Below, piece after piece: positions 37,001 through 49,000 of a DNA stretch of 64,000 nucleotides. The DNA comes from Siderastrea siderea (Eukaryota; Cnidaria; Anthozoa; Scleractinia; Rhizangiidae). A program made the position numbers and the translations under genes. The stretch is taken from positions 16,868,911 to 16,932,910 of the forward strand of contig OZ034970.1 in assembly GCA_964030785.1 (NCBI GenBank), written 5' to 3'. A model generated the notes under the pieces. It saw nothing but the letters and a program-made list of their open reading frames with translations. It was not told the DNA's origin and searched no databases. The first letter of the stretch is position 1. The number at the start of each line of letters is the position of its first letter.

Positions 37001-40000
37001 GCTGTCCAGTGTAACTACTGGAGCTGCTGTTTCCAGGTCATAAATAACACACTGAGCAGATGAGTACGCTGCCACCATTTGTGAAGTCTCAGTGCGGATG
37101 AAGTCGATTGATGTGGGCACGCCATAACCTTCTGTGGAGTGAAAATGGGGGAAACTTTAGACAGGATTATCACTTGACTCGACTATCACATTGTTATCTT
37201 CGTTTGTCATTAATGCACTTCACGCCAAAAAACGAAACAGTGACACCCATCACCTCTTTTTAATATCGTTTTCAAGAGACTTCACCCTCTAAGAACAATC
37301 CCACACGGTGAATTCAAAAAATCAGTACAAGAGCCACTAAGCAACAATTTCTATAGCCTGTTCCAGGCGTTCTGATGGTGGAGCGCGAGCGAAAACCCCA
37401 GTCTCCCCTCGTTTTTTTTTCCCGCTCTTTCCAGGGCTCGAGACTAACGGTAGCCAACTAGTCACAGACTAGTAGAAATTCCGTTTTGGCTAGTAAGTTT
37501 TGCGCTTCCACTAGCCATTTTGGCTAGTGAAAATTTCAAAGCACTAAAGCACCGGATGGAAACCAAACTAAATACTGCTTCTGATGATCGGATCCCAAAA
37601 GCAAACTGAGTGAGCAGAAACTAAAACTTATTCCGTAAAAGGATATCATAATGTTTGTATGATATGATATTTGATTTGTCTTCTCAACGTTTTTCCCTAC
37701 TAATTCTTGTCTCAGATGGCAAATTTTTCTCCCTCATTACTACGTGACGTTCAAACGAAATTAGCTGTCTTTAGAACGTTTCACCATACGTTTCCTTGAA
37801 AGTTCCATTAGTGCGTTCATATCGGGTTCATATGATATTTGTCTACACGTTAATAGGTTCACACAATTCTTTAGTCTTCTGTTATCGACTTTTTTTGCAT
37901 TAATTGCTATACGTTCGTACAATAGTTTCTCTTCCCAGCGTTTCTCTTTACGCAACGTCTTCACGTTTCTCCGTTCGTAAGTAGGTTCGTCGATTTACTA
38001 GTCTAGCCTTCTCAACGTTTGTTTGTACGTTAGCATGTTCGCACGACATTGTTCTGCTCTTTCTAAGGTTTTTAGCGTGTTTTTAGCGTGTTATCCGTAC
38101 GTTAGTGCGATTTTAGTTGTCTCATTTACATTTCTCCGTAATTTATTGCCCCACTTTAATAGTTCAGTTTGTCCGTTCGGCGTTCTTCCGTACGTCACAC
38201 ACGTTCTTACGGAATTAGTTTTGTCTAATAACCTTTCTCCTTAAGTTAGTAGTTACGTATTTTATTAGTCTCTGTATTTTGGTACGTTGGCAGCGTTTCT
38301 GCCTACTGTAGTGCATTTGCAACCAATGTGTTTGATATGACTTCTCAACGTTTCTCTTTACCTTAGTAAGTTCGAACCTTATAAGTTTTTCTGCTCAATG
38401 TTCTCCGCACTTAAATACGCTTATAATTTACTAGTCTTCTCTTGTAGACGTTTTTCCGTACGTGAGTTGAGGCTGTATCAGTCTTGTCTTTTTGACGTTT
38501 CTCCGTACCTTACAACGTTCGTACAATGTTAGTCTTGTCTTCCCAACGTTTCTCCGTACGACGACATGCTCGTATAAGATTAATTGTCCGAGTTATTTGT
38601 CATGATCTGACGAAACGGAAAAGAGAGGCGTGAACTACATCGCGCCTGCGAATTTGCCTTGAACTTAAGTGAAGGCATATAGTACTTTGTATTCGTGTGA
38701 GGATCTTTAACTGTTGGAAAGAACAGTCAACATTCAAGTTCTTCACTCCTGAGATTACAAAAAGGCATGTTTACAGTACTTAACCCGGCTAAAAATTAGA
38801 CGTATTGAACACAGTATGAGATTATGCAAAAACAGTCTGGCTAGTGAAAATTTATTTTGGCTAGTGAAATCAAGCCTCTCACTAGCCACTTGGCTACTAA
38901 GCTGAAAAGTTAGTCTCGAGCCCTGCTTTCGCTCGCTTTATTTTTCGCTCGCGCTCCACTATCTGAACGCCTGGAACAGGCTACAATTTCTAGTAGTAGT
39001 GATGTCCACTGGCACTCTCATGGGGTTCAAATAAAGTTTATGAATGGAAATACTGGACTTGCCTTGTTCGGGAATGTAGCTATTTAATAAAGGAGATTTT
39101 AATGTGGGACTCCATAGCCTACAGGTGCCGTCTGCAGAAGCTGACAGTAACTGCAATGATCCCGTCTGCACTGCTAGATCCCACACAGCATCTGTGTGCG
39201 CTACAAGAACGCCACTGAGATTTTCAGAATCTGTCATGAACATGAGGTGAAAGGTCAGTAAAGTTTCCGAAACAAGATTCTTTGAACGCTTGTTTAAAAG
39301 AGCAACTGTTAATAAGGGCACGTACACTACTAGCCTGCGTGCAGAAGCAAAGCAAATAGCAGATGTCTGGGCGCAGGCTAATACATCACTAGGACATCAT
39401 GGATACCAGCCCCTCCCTAAAACATTGGGAACTTGGGATCACTGATATACAGCAATAACCGAAAATCCTTTAATATCCGTCAGTGATGATATTTGCTAAC
39501 AACAGACCTTGACATGATGTTTTAAATCGGTTTTCATAGACAAACCATGAAAAAATAACCACAGGTCAGGTGCAGTGTCTGTAGACTTCTGATGGATGCT
39601 GCCAACTCAAGATTGGCATGTTGCAAAAAAACCACCAGTAAGGTGTCATGTCAGACACAGGGAGGTGTCAAGTCAGACAAAACAAGCACAAAATCGTCGT
39701 TTATTCCAACTCATATTATTTTATACATAAAAAACAAAAACATGAACTTTATTTTAACACAAATTTTCGAGTAGCCAGGAAGGCTAATACCTCCGTGTAA
39801 ATGTAAATCAATGAAACAAATAATCTAAATGAACATAACGGCTTAAGAACCCCAACTGGCGGGGAGGCAGACCAGTTGGCTATTTTACAAGCGTGGCCGA
39901 GGAGTTGAATTCGGGGCTACCAAGAACAACTCCAGCTAGTGCTTTGAGCGGGACTTGAACGCGGGACCTCCAGATTTCAAGTCCAGCGTCCTAACCACTC

Positions 40001-43000
40001 GGCCACCCTGCCACCCCATACAAACGCCTACTTTCAAGTCCTCATTTTTATTTCAGCTCTACATCTATGTTTAAAAAGAAAACTTACTGTAAGGACCATA
40101 CGGGTCTATATCAAGAGAAGGTATACTCCAACAAATGATTGTTGAGTCAGCACTGCCACTAAAACACATCTCACTTGTGGAGTTGACTACAACCGACAAG
40201 ACAGGTGCACTGTGTAGGGAAAAAAAAACAGAACACATATCAGAAGGTTCATAAACCGCTGCAGCTGACTTTCAGAGATTCCAGGTAGAGAACAATCTCT
40301 AAGAGCTTAGTGATGAAAACAAGAGATCGGATTTCACGAAACAAAAGCAAACTGTATTGAAGTTTGCTTATTTGCCAAGTCTGGTATCTGTGACATCCAC
40401 AAGATAATTGCTCTATGGGAGTACACTTGTATGGAAATATTTTGCACATACACGCAACCTTTGTTCTACATGTACTTTTCATGAATCATAATAATTTTGC
40501 AAAAAAACACTGAAGTGAAACAGTAGGAGAGATGTCAGTGTAAACCTAACCTGTGTCCCCTAAAAGTGTATATTGGCTCGACATCTAAAATATTGCTCCT
40601 GTAGGAAAAAAAAAGGACATTGAAATGTGAAACAACAGAAAACTAAAAAATTTCAGACTAAACCAAGAAGCCAAAATTTAAGATGTCCAAACAAGTAAGG
40701 CATACAAACATTAATGCTGTATTTCTGAACAAAGAGGGGAACATCATTAAGAACTATTACTCAGTGTTTCAGTGGAAAGTTTTTCATACAGTAAGAATGG
40801 TTTAGGTATGGTTCAAATAATTAAAGTTGCTTTGGTCAGCTACTGTAATGTATCTAAGGATGAAAAAATGAATCACTCATTCACTGGTGCTGTAATGACT
40901 GACTTAATTGCACTGTCAATATTTATGCATATTTGTGCAAGTCTCTCAGAAATTATGAAAATTAAGACAAGTTTATGAAATTTTATTTACTTTCAAGTAC
41001 CTAAAAGTGCACAAATCCCCCCCCCCACCATTTTTTCTGGTTAGTTAGAACGCTGAGTTGCAGGCTTACTTTTTCTGTGGTACCGTCTTCTGAAGATTCC
41101 ATAATTTAAGTGAGTGATCTTCTGAAGCCGTTATGAGGGCTGCTTCACTGGGGTGAAAGTACAATGATCTGATGCTGTCAAAATGACTGCAAATAAAAAA
41201 AAAAACAACCCATAACCTAAGTATTTTGTACTTCCAATTACAGTTATAATCATTTTTAATCCATTAAAAGTGGCATATGCCACGTATACTTTTTGCGAGA
41301 TAAAATTAACGCATTATTTAAGGCCAAACTGATTTCAAGTGCCACATCCTATCAACATGTTATTGAGGTCACATTTTTTGTTATCAGAGGCTGATTCCAG
41401 AGGCGGTGGTTTGCCCTCAGGGGCAGGTCCACTTGGCAAAAATTTCTAAGGAATGAAAGCTTTCAAAATTTGAGAGCAAGCGTAGGAGTCATCTTACTAA
41501 CTTGACAGGGTCACGAAAAAGAATGACAAAGAATCTTGCACATGTGTGCTAGAAATCAGTAACAAAAAAGGACCAAAATTGTTCATGTACAATACCTTCT
41601 TAGTGTAAACTTTGGGCTCCATGTTTTTCTAAACTCTTCCTTAGCACTCACCTAAAGAGTTCAATGTGAAATTAATCTCTGTAACTGAATGCTAAACAAC
41701 CTGATATTCAACCATTATCATCACCTACTACTACAAATAAGGTAATGCTTATTTATTTCTTTTGCCCTGCAGTGCCAGACCACCGTAAAGTGTGATCTAG
41801 CAACTTTTTGTGTGGCTCCAACTTCAACTTAGCAAAGCTGAGACCACTTTGTCATCAAGTGTGTTGTCTCCAGTTTTATTAATTTGACACTGCCATGCAA
41901 GACTAGTCATGCAAGAGATGGAGAAATAAACAAGTCACAATAAGACAATACTATTTGTCTTGTTCTCCTGCATCTATTTAAGATGACACCGAAGTTAAAT
42001 TACATGTAATTTGACAACAAGTCAAGCCTCCCACTTAAAGATTTAGAATGATTAGATGAATTCTCAAATTACCGATAAATTCTTGTGAAATAAAAAGTGC
42101 AACCACAAAAAATCAGTACTGTAATTCATAGGACCCTGTGCCTTCTTGTGATGAAGATTACTTAGACTGAGCAAATGTGGGAATGAGCTTCAGGAAAAAA
42201 AGTTGTTTAGTTGCACAGAGTCAAATACACTAATGCACATTCTCATTTTCATAAGCAAAAACAAATACAAAAAAAAACCTCTTACTTAAAATTACTCCTA
42301 TGTAACAGCTTTGAACAAACTTGTTACAATAGCATGCCACAGTTAAAATGTCAATGGCCTTTAAAATGCTTTAGGTGCATTAAGGTATTTTTTTAAGGTT
42401 TTCTTGAACACTCACTTCATACGACAAAGCTTCAGCCTCATTAGTGACCGTCAGACTTGCTAATTCTCCCAGACCTAGAGCACTCTCAAATGGCTCATCA
42501 GCTGTCGTTGTCGGCGTGGGCCCTTTCCCACCAGATGCACTGCTTGGTACTGAGATGCTAGCGATTGGCGGGATCTCTGAAGTGGCAAGAGAGCCGCTCA
42601 GTCTGACAGGAGGAGGAACATTTATGATGGGTGGAGCAGGTGCTGAATGCGGCATTTCATCTTCTCCTTCTAGATTTGCCAGCATTGCCTGTAAAACTGA
42701 CTTTGTTGGTCCTGAGATAAAAGATAAACCACTTTGAATATAACTATCGAGTTATCATGTGCTAAGATACATGTAGATGTGTGACATATCAACCAATGAA
42801 CTTCACGGGTCATTAGCTAGTGCGATGGCAAGTTTTGCAAACCCTTGCCCAGGGTTCTTGCTCAGAGACAATAATGGCTTTTTCTGTTTGTTTGTTTGCT
42901 TGTTTGTTTGTTTGTTTATCTATTCATGAACATTTTAACAACTGAAAGATCCTGAAAGATGTCCTGCAACACGTTAGCCACTAATTTGTCAAGTCGGCTG

Positions 43001-46000
43001 GTCAGGTATTTATTGCTTTTAACCCCAGATCCCTCTCTTATCTGGAACAATCGCTGTTGAAATTATAAGAATTGCTAAATTGTTTCAGGTACAAAAAGGA
43101 GAAAAACTCAACAATAGATGTTAGGGCTCACCACTGGCCCCAAAAGGCAACAGTGCACATCTGCAGTTCCTTCTTCAAATACTGCTACTCAATGACAGAA
43201 TTGTTTCTTACTTTTTGGGCTCTTTTTTGTTTTCTTCTCTTTCTTATACTGCTCCTTTAACTTGGCCAGATAGGTTGAATCTACTCCCCACTCATTCTAG
43301 AAAAACATAACACAAACATTGATCAAATAGATAACACTAAGTCCATCAGTAAATAAAGTATAACAATGTAAATGTAACCGTAAACAGGCCAGAAGGCTCA
43401 ACAGCATTAATTAATTAACACTTGACACCAGGGAACATTCTTTCATGTTAGGTCCAGCTTTGAATTTTATTTACTGTTGCAGCTCCACCAAGAGCTCTTC
43501 TCTCTACAACAGCCAGGTCAGGCAGCCACAAACCCAACTCTGTTAAATATACTGATACTGAAACCTGCCCACTATGGCAACTTCTCTAAACAGCCAACAA
43601 ATTGCAAAAAGGAACAAAAGTCACAAACCTGGTTTGATTCATCTTCCTTTTCTGTAGGGAAAAAAACGAAAAGAGCACTGAACTTAAAGCAAATCATGGT
43701 TCTCATAAGTAGACAGACTAAACAATAGTTAACCTGACAAGGGTTACAGTTTCTTCTTAAGGGATTCTAATGTTTAAGATTTCAGCTTCTAGATTTTCCT
43801 CATTTGAAAAGATTAACAGTTACTTCAGTTTTCAGAGATTCTTCTTTTGGATATACCAGCTTCCCCTGTTACATGTGCCAGGTTTAAAAATACTGACCCC
43901 TTTTAGAAAATATGGCTTTTAAAGTTTTCACACAACTAGCAAAAATTGATTGTGCAGGCAGGAACAAGAACTAACCCTGTGTTGTAGGCTCTTCCAGTGG
44001 CATATGAATATCCACGTCTTCCAAACCTTCACCATTGTCATCCACTTCAATCACTGTGGTATCAGTTTCTGAGCCTGAATCTTCACCCATCACAAAATCA
44101 AACTCAGCAAGGGCATCTGCTGTTTCTTCATCTGTAATAAGCATTTCTTCAACAGCATCTTTGCTCACATCTTCAACAAAGAGATAAACAGGACACAAAT
44201 AATAATGGTTAGTAGTAGTAAACACCCCACAGTCACGTTCTGTAGCATGTAAAACCCATGGTGCAATGTCAAATACATGCAAGTATGGAGCCTTTTTTCC
44301 ATTTTGAGCCTAAAAATCACCATTAAGAACCTCTTGCACCCTGCTCTTTAACTGACAACTATGGTGCTCAAATTACCTGGTTTGGCCCTTTTGCCCAATC
44401 TCCTTCCTAATCTCATGTCGTCTCGATCCTCAGATTCATCATCAGCGCTCCCGCCATCGTCCAACTCATCATCATTATCCTCTTCATCTTCCACATCATT
44501 TTGGAGGAAATCAAAGTTTGCGAGTACTGCAGCTTCTGTTTCAACGTCATTGTCCAGTGGAGAAACTCTGGAGCTAACAACTGGCCGTGCTGGTACCCTG
44601 TTGAAATTGTTTTTACGAGAACAACATTTTGTACACTGAAAACAAAAAGGTCTGGATGTGACGGAAAGTAGAGGAGTTCATCACAAGAAAGCTCATCTCT
44701 AGTTTCTGTAACATAAAGCAACTTGGAGTACTTCCTCCTGGACAAGATGGTGAGACGGTCAAAAACTTTTTTCATTAGTGGCTGCATTTCTGAATAGGGG
44801 TCTGACAATGTGAAAAATGGCCAAGGACTGCAAGTGACACCCACAACACAAGATAACTATAAGGGATCGAGTGAGATCATAGCAAGCCATAGGATTAACC
44901 AAAGTCGTCACTTAGGCGAGATGCTACATTATGACTGCAATTCAACTGTGTAAGCAAAATAAAAGGTCTCAAATCGCTCAATGTCACTTGCATCACGGAA
45001 TGTACATTTGTAGTTCTAACCTGTGAGGTCCTCAATAAAAATCCTAAAGTGTCAACATTCAGTGAAAAGCTATTGAGCAGCAGTACTCTCCTGTGGTGCT
45101 GTTTATTATTTTGATGGTTCTAACTTTTGAGTCTGTGGTTGAAATCTTAAAGTGTGACCATTCAATTGACAGCTACTGAGCAGTTCTTTCCTGTGGTACT
45201 GTTTATCATTATGATGGTTCTAGCTTTCCGAGACCGTGATTGAAATCCTAAAGTGTGAACATTAAATTGAGTGCTTTGGAGCAGTTCATTCCTGTGGTAA
45301 TGTTTATTATTGTGATGGTTTTAACTCTTGAGTCTGTGGAAAACACTAGTAGGTGTGACAACTTAGATACAAACTCCTTCCTATGACACTGTTAATTTTC
45401 CAATTTATCATTTGTGCAAATTTCACAAAGAGTTGTAAAAACTTGTACCTTAGGCATCAAATGAAAACCTGCTCACCTTTTTCCAGGTGGTATGGAGAGG
45501 ATACCATCAGCTTCTTCTTCAGACAACTTTCTACTAGCAGCTGAGTCATTTCTTTTGGGTGACCGCACATGCTCTTGAATGACAGCAAACTCCTCTCCAC
45601 GACCTTTACCTGGATATCCATTTGGCTGAGGGTGATCTGGTGCAGAATCTGCTACTGAGAGGCCAAGAATAGATCTTACTCGTGATGACCGTACATCCAG
45701 AATGGTGTCTGTGTATCCAACCTCTTGAAGGTACCTAAGCATAAATTTGAAAATTAACTTGTTAACCTGAAACCAAAGATCAAATTTAAATAGGAAGTTC
45801 TGGGCCTGGCCATTGACAGCTCAGCTGTCAATCAACTTCAGTAAAGCGCACAACTCTGACACTTGTCAACCCGGGAAACAACATTGACATTGATGTGTGA
45901 TATGAGAGTCACTAGCATAAAGAAAACAGAATACTTATTTGGTTTACTAGAGGTTTTCCTTCATCACCGACAAAACAAGTACAAGAAACTTCAAGCAAGC

Positions 46001-49000
46001 TAAAAAACTGAACTAAACTTAAGGTATCAGCCAGGGAAAAAAGTGTCATTTTTTGATAAATGAGATTTGTACATGCTCAGATAAATTTCTTCAAGGGCTT
46101 TCTTTCAAACAAAAAATTAGAAGAAAATAATGGCTCAGTGGAGAGCTATTAGGAGTAAAAGGTTTTTCCTTGTTAATTATGATAATTAATTGTGAAAGTT
46201 CTGTCACACCTGATTAACTTGATCACATGAAATTGAAAGTGCGTGCTGGTTGCACTCACATTTTAAGCGATTCTTGCGAAGTGGTTTATATTAGATTTTT
46301 TATGAAGTAATGAGAGTTTTCTGTCATCTAAATGCATTATTAAAAAAACGGAATTGTTTCCGTTTTCGTCCTCCAAACCAAGACCAAAGGAAAAGAAAGC
46401 CCTTGACAAAGAATAGGCAGCGAAATTTGGTAGAGAGTGATCACGGTCGATTTTTGGCATCTTTATCAACCTGGTCAGCACTTCAGGAAATATTCATAAC
46501 AAATTTTGAGTGTTACATGAAATATGGATTGAAATAAGGAAAACATTTCGAAAATGACGAATGTTTTCTCACGTCCAAGAGCGGCAAGTTGAAAGCAAAT
46601 AAATTAATTTCTACCGCTCGCTGCATAAGATTACTCCTGTTACATGCTACCTGTCAAAGTTCTATTGTTTAAGAAAGCTGATCCCTCTCTGGTATCAATC
46701 AAAGTAGAACTCACTGGACATTTAGGTGTCATAACCTCATTACTGGCAGGACGCTGCAGAAAATACATTTTCCCTTTTTTCTCAAAAGTCAAATTTTGCC
46801 GAGTTGTATGTACATCTTAAACTACAAGTCGGCAGCTGTTTGACCAATTTGGCTGAAATTTGGCCAGATTGTTGCCAGATGAATTTTAATCCCTCTTTTT
46901 GTTTTAAAGCTAGACCTTTTTTCCACGCAAAGTGCTAATTTATTTGTCTTCTCTGACTTCATCTGCTAATAAAAGAAGAACAAACGCACTTGCCAAAAAT
47001 CTGAGGTCTACATGGTTTTTTAGCCATAGGTGTCAAGAAGAGAATGCAGTGTTAATCGTTTTGTTTTCTTTGTTTCTGGAGGGAGTGAAACCTAATCTAT
47101 GAAGACATGTATGTGTGAAAAAACCTTCCTATTTTCCGAACATGTTAAACTTCTGCCTCTTTTTCAATGCAAAGTCATTTTCTGGAATTATTAAGCTTCC
47201 AAAAAATGTATAGTTTATAGCGTTTTTCATAAAACACAACAAAAACTAGAGAGATCGTGCACAAATGGTCCCAAAGGGTGGCTGACACCTTGAAACAGGT
47301 CAAGATTTGTTTTCGAAGCCTGTATGGTAATTACAAATCAAGTGCGAGAAAAATTACAAAGCTAAAATACATACATTTGCTAGCTGCCAACTAATGTGAA
47401 AAACAATAACAGTAATCAAGCATTTTGCCTAGTGCAAATACACCCACCTCTCATCTGGCCACAAGCGATGAGAAGTGCCTGCATCTGCAGGCTAGCATTT
47501 GTTACAAGATGGCAGTAATTTCAAACTGCCATCAATTCACTAAGGAAATTTAGCATTTTACACCCACATTTCTTGTCGAATAATTTGGGATGTCTCATCA
47601 GCAACAGAAGACACAATACATCTAAACATGGTAGAATTATCGCTATTTATTATTCAACAAATTGTCACTATGCCCATATATGGTAAGGAAGCCCTCAATA
47701 TCTGTCATCCTACATGACAGATATCCTGCGATATACGTAAATGACCATATTTGGAAGTGCACTGCAGATTTTCTTTCATTGCTTGTTTGGCGTCCATTTT
47801 GAAAAGCGAGGTAGTTTTAGCAGTGTTCTCCGTAAATTTTAACTCTCTGGAAGAAACTTGCCACGATTAAATGCTCTCAAAATGTCAACAAGTATGTGCT
47901 TCAGCTCACAAAGATATCCAGCGGTTGACTTGGAATTTTCATAGAGAGAACTCAACCAAGAAAATGCTAGTGCGAAAGAAGCAGCACACTTGCTCACGGA
48001 AAGTTGTAAAGACTAAAGTTGAAAAGATTTTAATTCACAGGAAGAGGACTTATTGTTGGTAAGGTAGCAATATTTTTTTCCTTTGTCTTGTCATTTCCAA
48101 ACATGAGTTTGTAAATAAGTCTTTTTAAGTGAACGGTTGTAAACTTCGATTTCTTGAAGTTCTGTTTTGGTTTTTATTAAGCTTTATGTGTTGCTAGCTA
48201 ATTTAGCGTTTTTATCATAGAGCCGTAGTTTTTCTTGTTCTGAAAATGGTAGTCGATGGGAATTTGTTGAATAATAAAACAATTATCCTGCTCAATCTTG
48301 CGGAATATCACCTGATTTAGCCAACTCGGCCTACGGCCTCGTCGGCTAAGTATCAGGGGATATTCCGTGCGATTTTGCAGGATAATTGTTAATTAGCCTT
48401 GTTGTAGCTCATATATATCCTTAAAGTTCTAACCACCTTCGATGGAGTGCTAATTCGGAGCACAACTGAGGCGTGAAATGGGGGAGGAACTTGTCCTTTA
48501 AAACCAGAACTTCCTGTTTTAATTCAATGGACGTGTTCATAGCTGACTTCAGTGTGCTGCAAGTTTCTGTTTCATTTGATTTTACTTCTAGAATTTCAGA
48601 ATTTGTGGCCCAGTGGAGAGCACTCCTGCACTCAAGAGTTGTTTAGTTATAGAATATCACTGAAACCAGCCGAATGGCCAAACAAAGACTACACTTACTG
48701 ACGCAAAAGTTGTCGACCCTGTCGCCAGTTGACTCCTGGTTTTGAGTTATTTGTAGTGTTGTCATTGTGAGGTTCCTGGTTAACAGTTTCTTCTTCTTTG
48801 TTTGCTTTCTCTGGTGATATATCTGTGCCATATTTTAATCTATGATATTTGGCTCTGCAGAAACAATGAACAATCACAATGCTTCACAGATGTATTACAA
48901 GATAATCACATCTCTTTTATTTAAGGACGCTCACGGTCATTGTTTGTGCACATCCTTACTGCGCACGTAATTCACGTCACAATGTCATGCCACGTCATGC

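Larger units (their letters stand above)
37354..38983. mobile_element. MITE with TAGCCTGTTCCAGG ends and 9-bp target duplication, split by a later insertion
   Basis: The left end TAGCCTGTTCCAGGCGTTC and the mirrored right end match for over 40 bp (through GTGGAGCGCGAGCGAAAA). CAATTTCTA flanks it at 37345-37353 and 38984-38992. A 9-bp duplication fits Mutator-like elements. Of the 1.63 kb, only 37354-37431 and 38926-38983 belong to this element; the rest is the hAT-like insertion at 37432-38925. It sits in striatin intron 14, which would be about 290 bp without it. Confidence 0.8.
45735..48698. other. Striatin intron 3
   Basis: A ~3-kb intron with no additional exon seen. It contains a candidate TTAA element (46019-47293) and a long hairpin (48278-48390). 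Nothing else is assignable. Confidence 0.5.

Noticed and set aside
39945..40018. Functional tRNA-Leu or tRNA-Ser gene
   Set aside because: The boxes are good but the 3' acceptor stem is lost into a SINE body.
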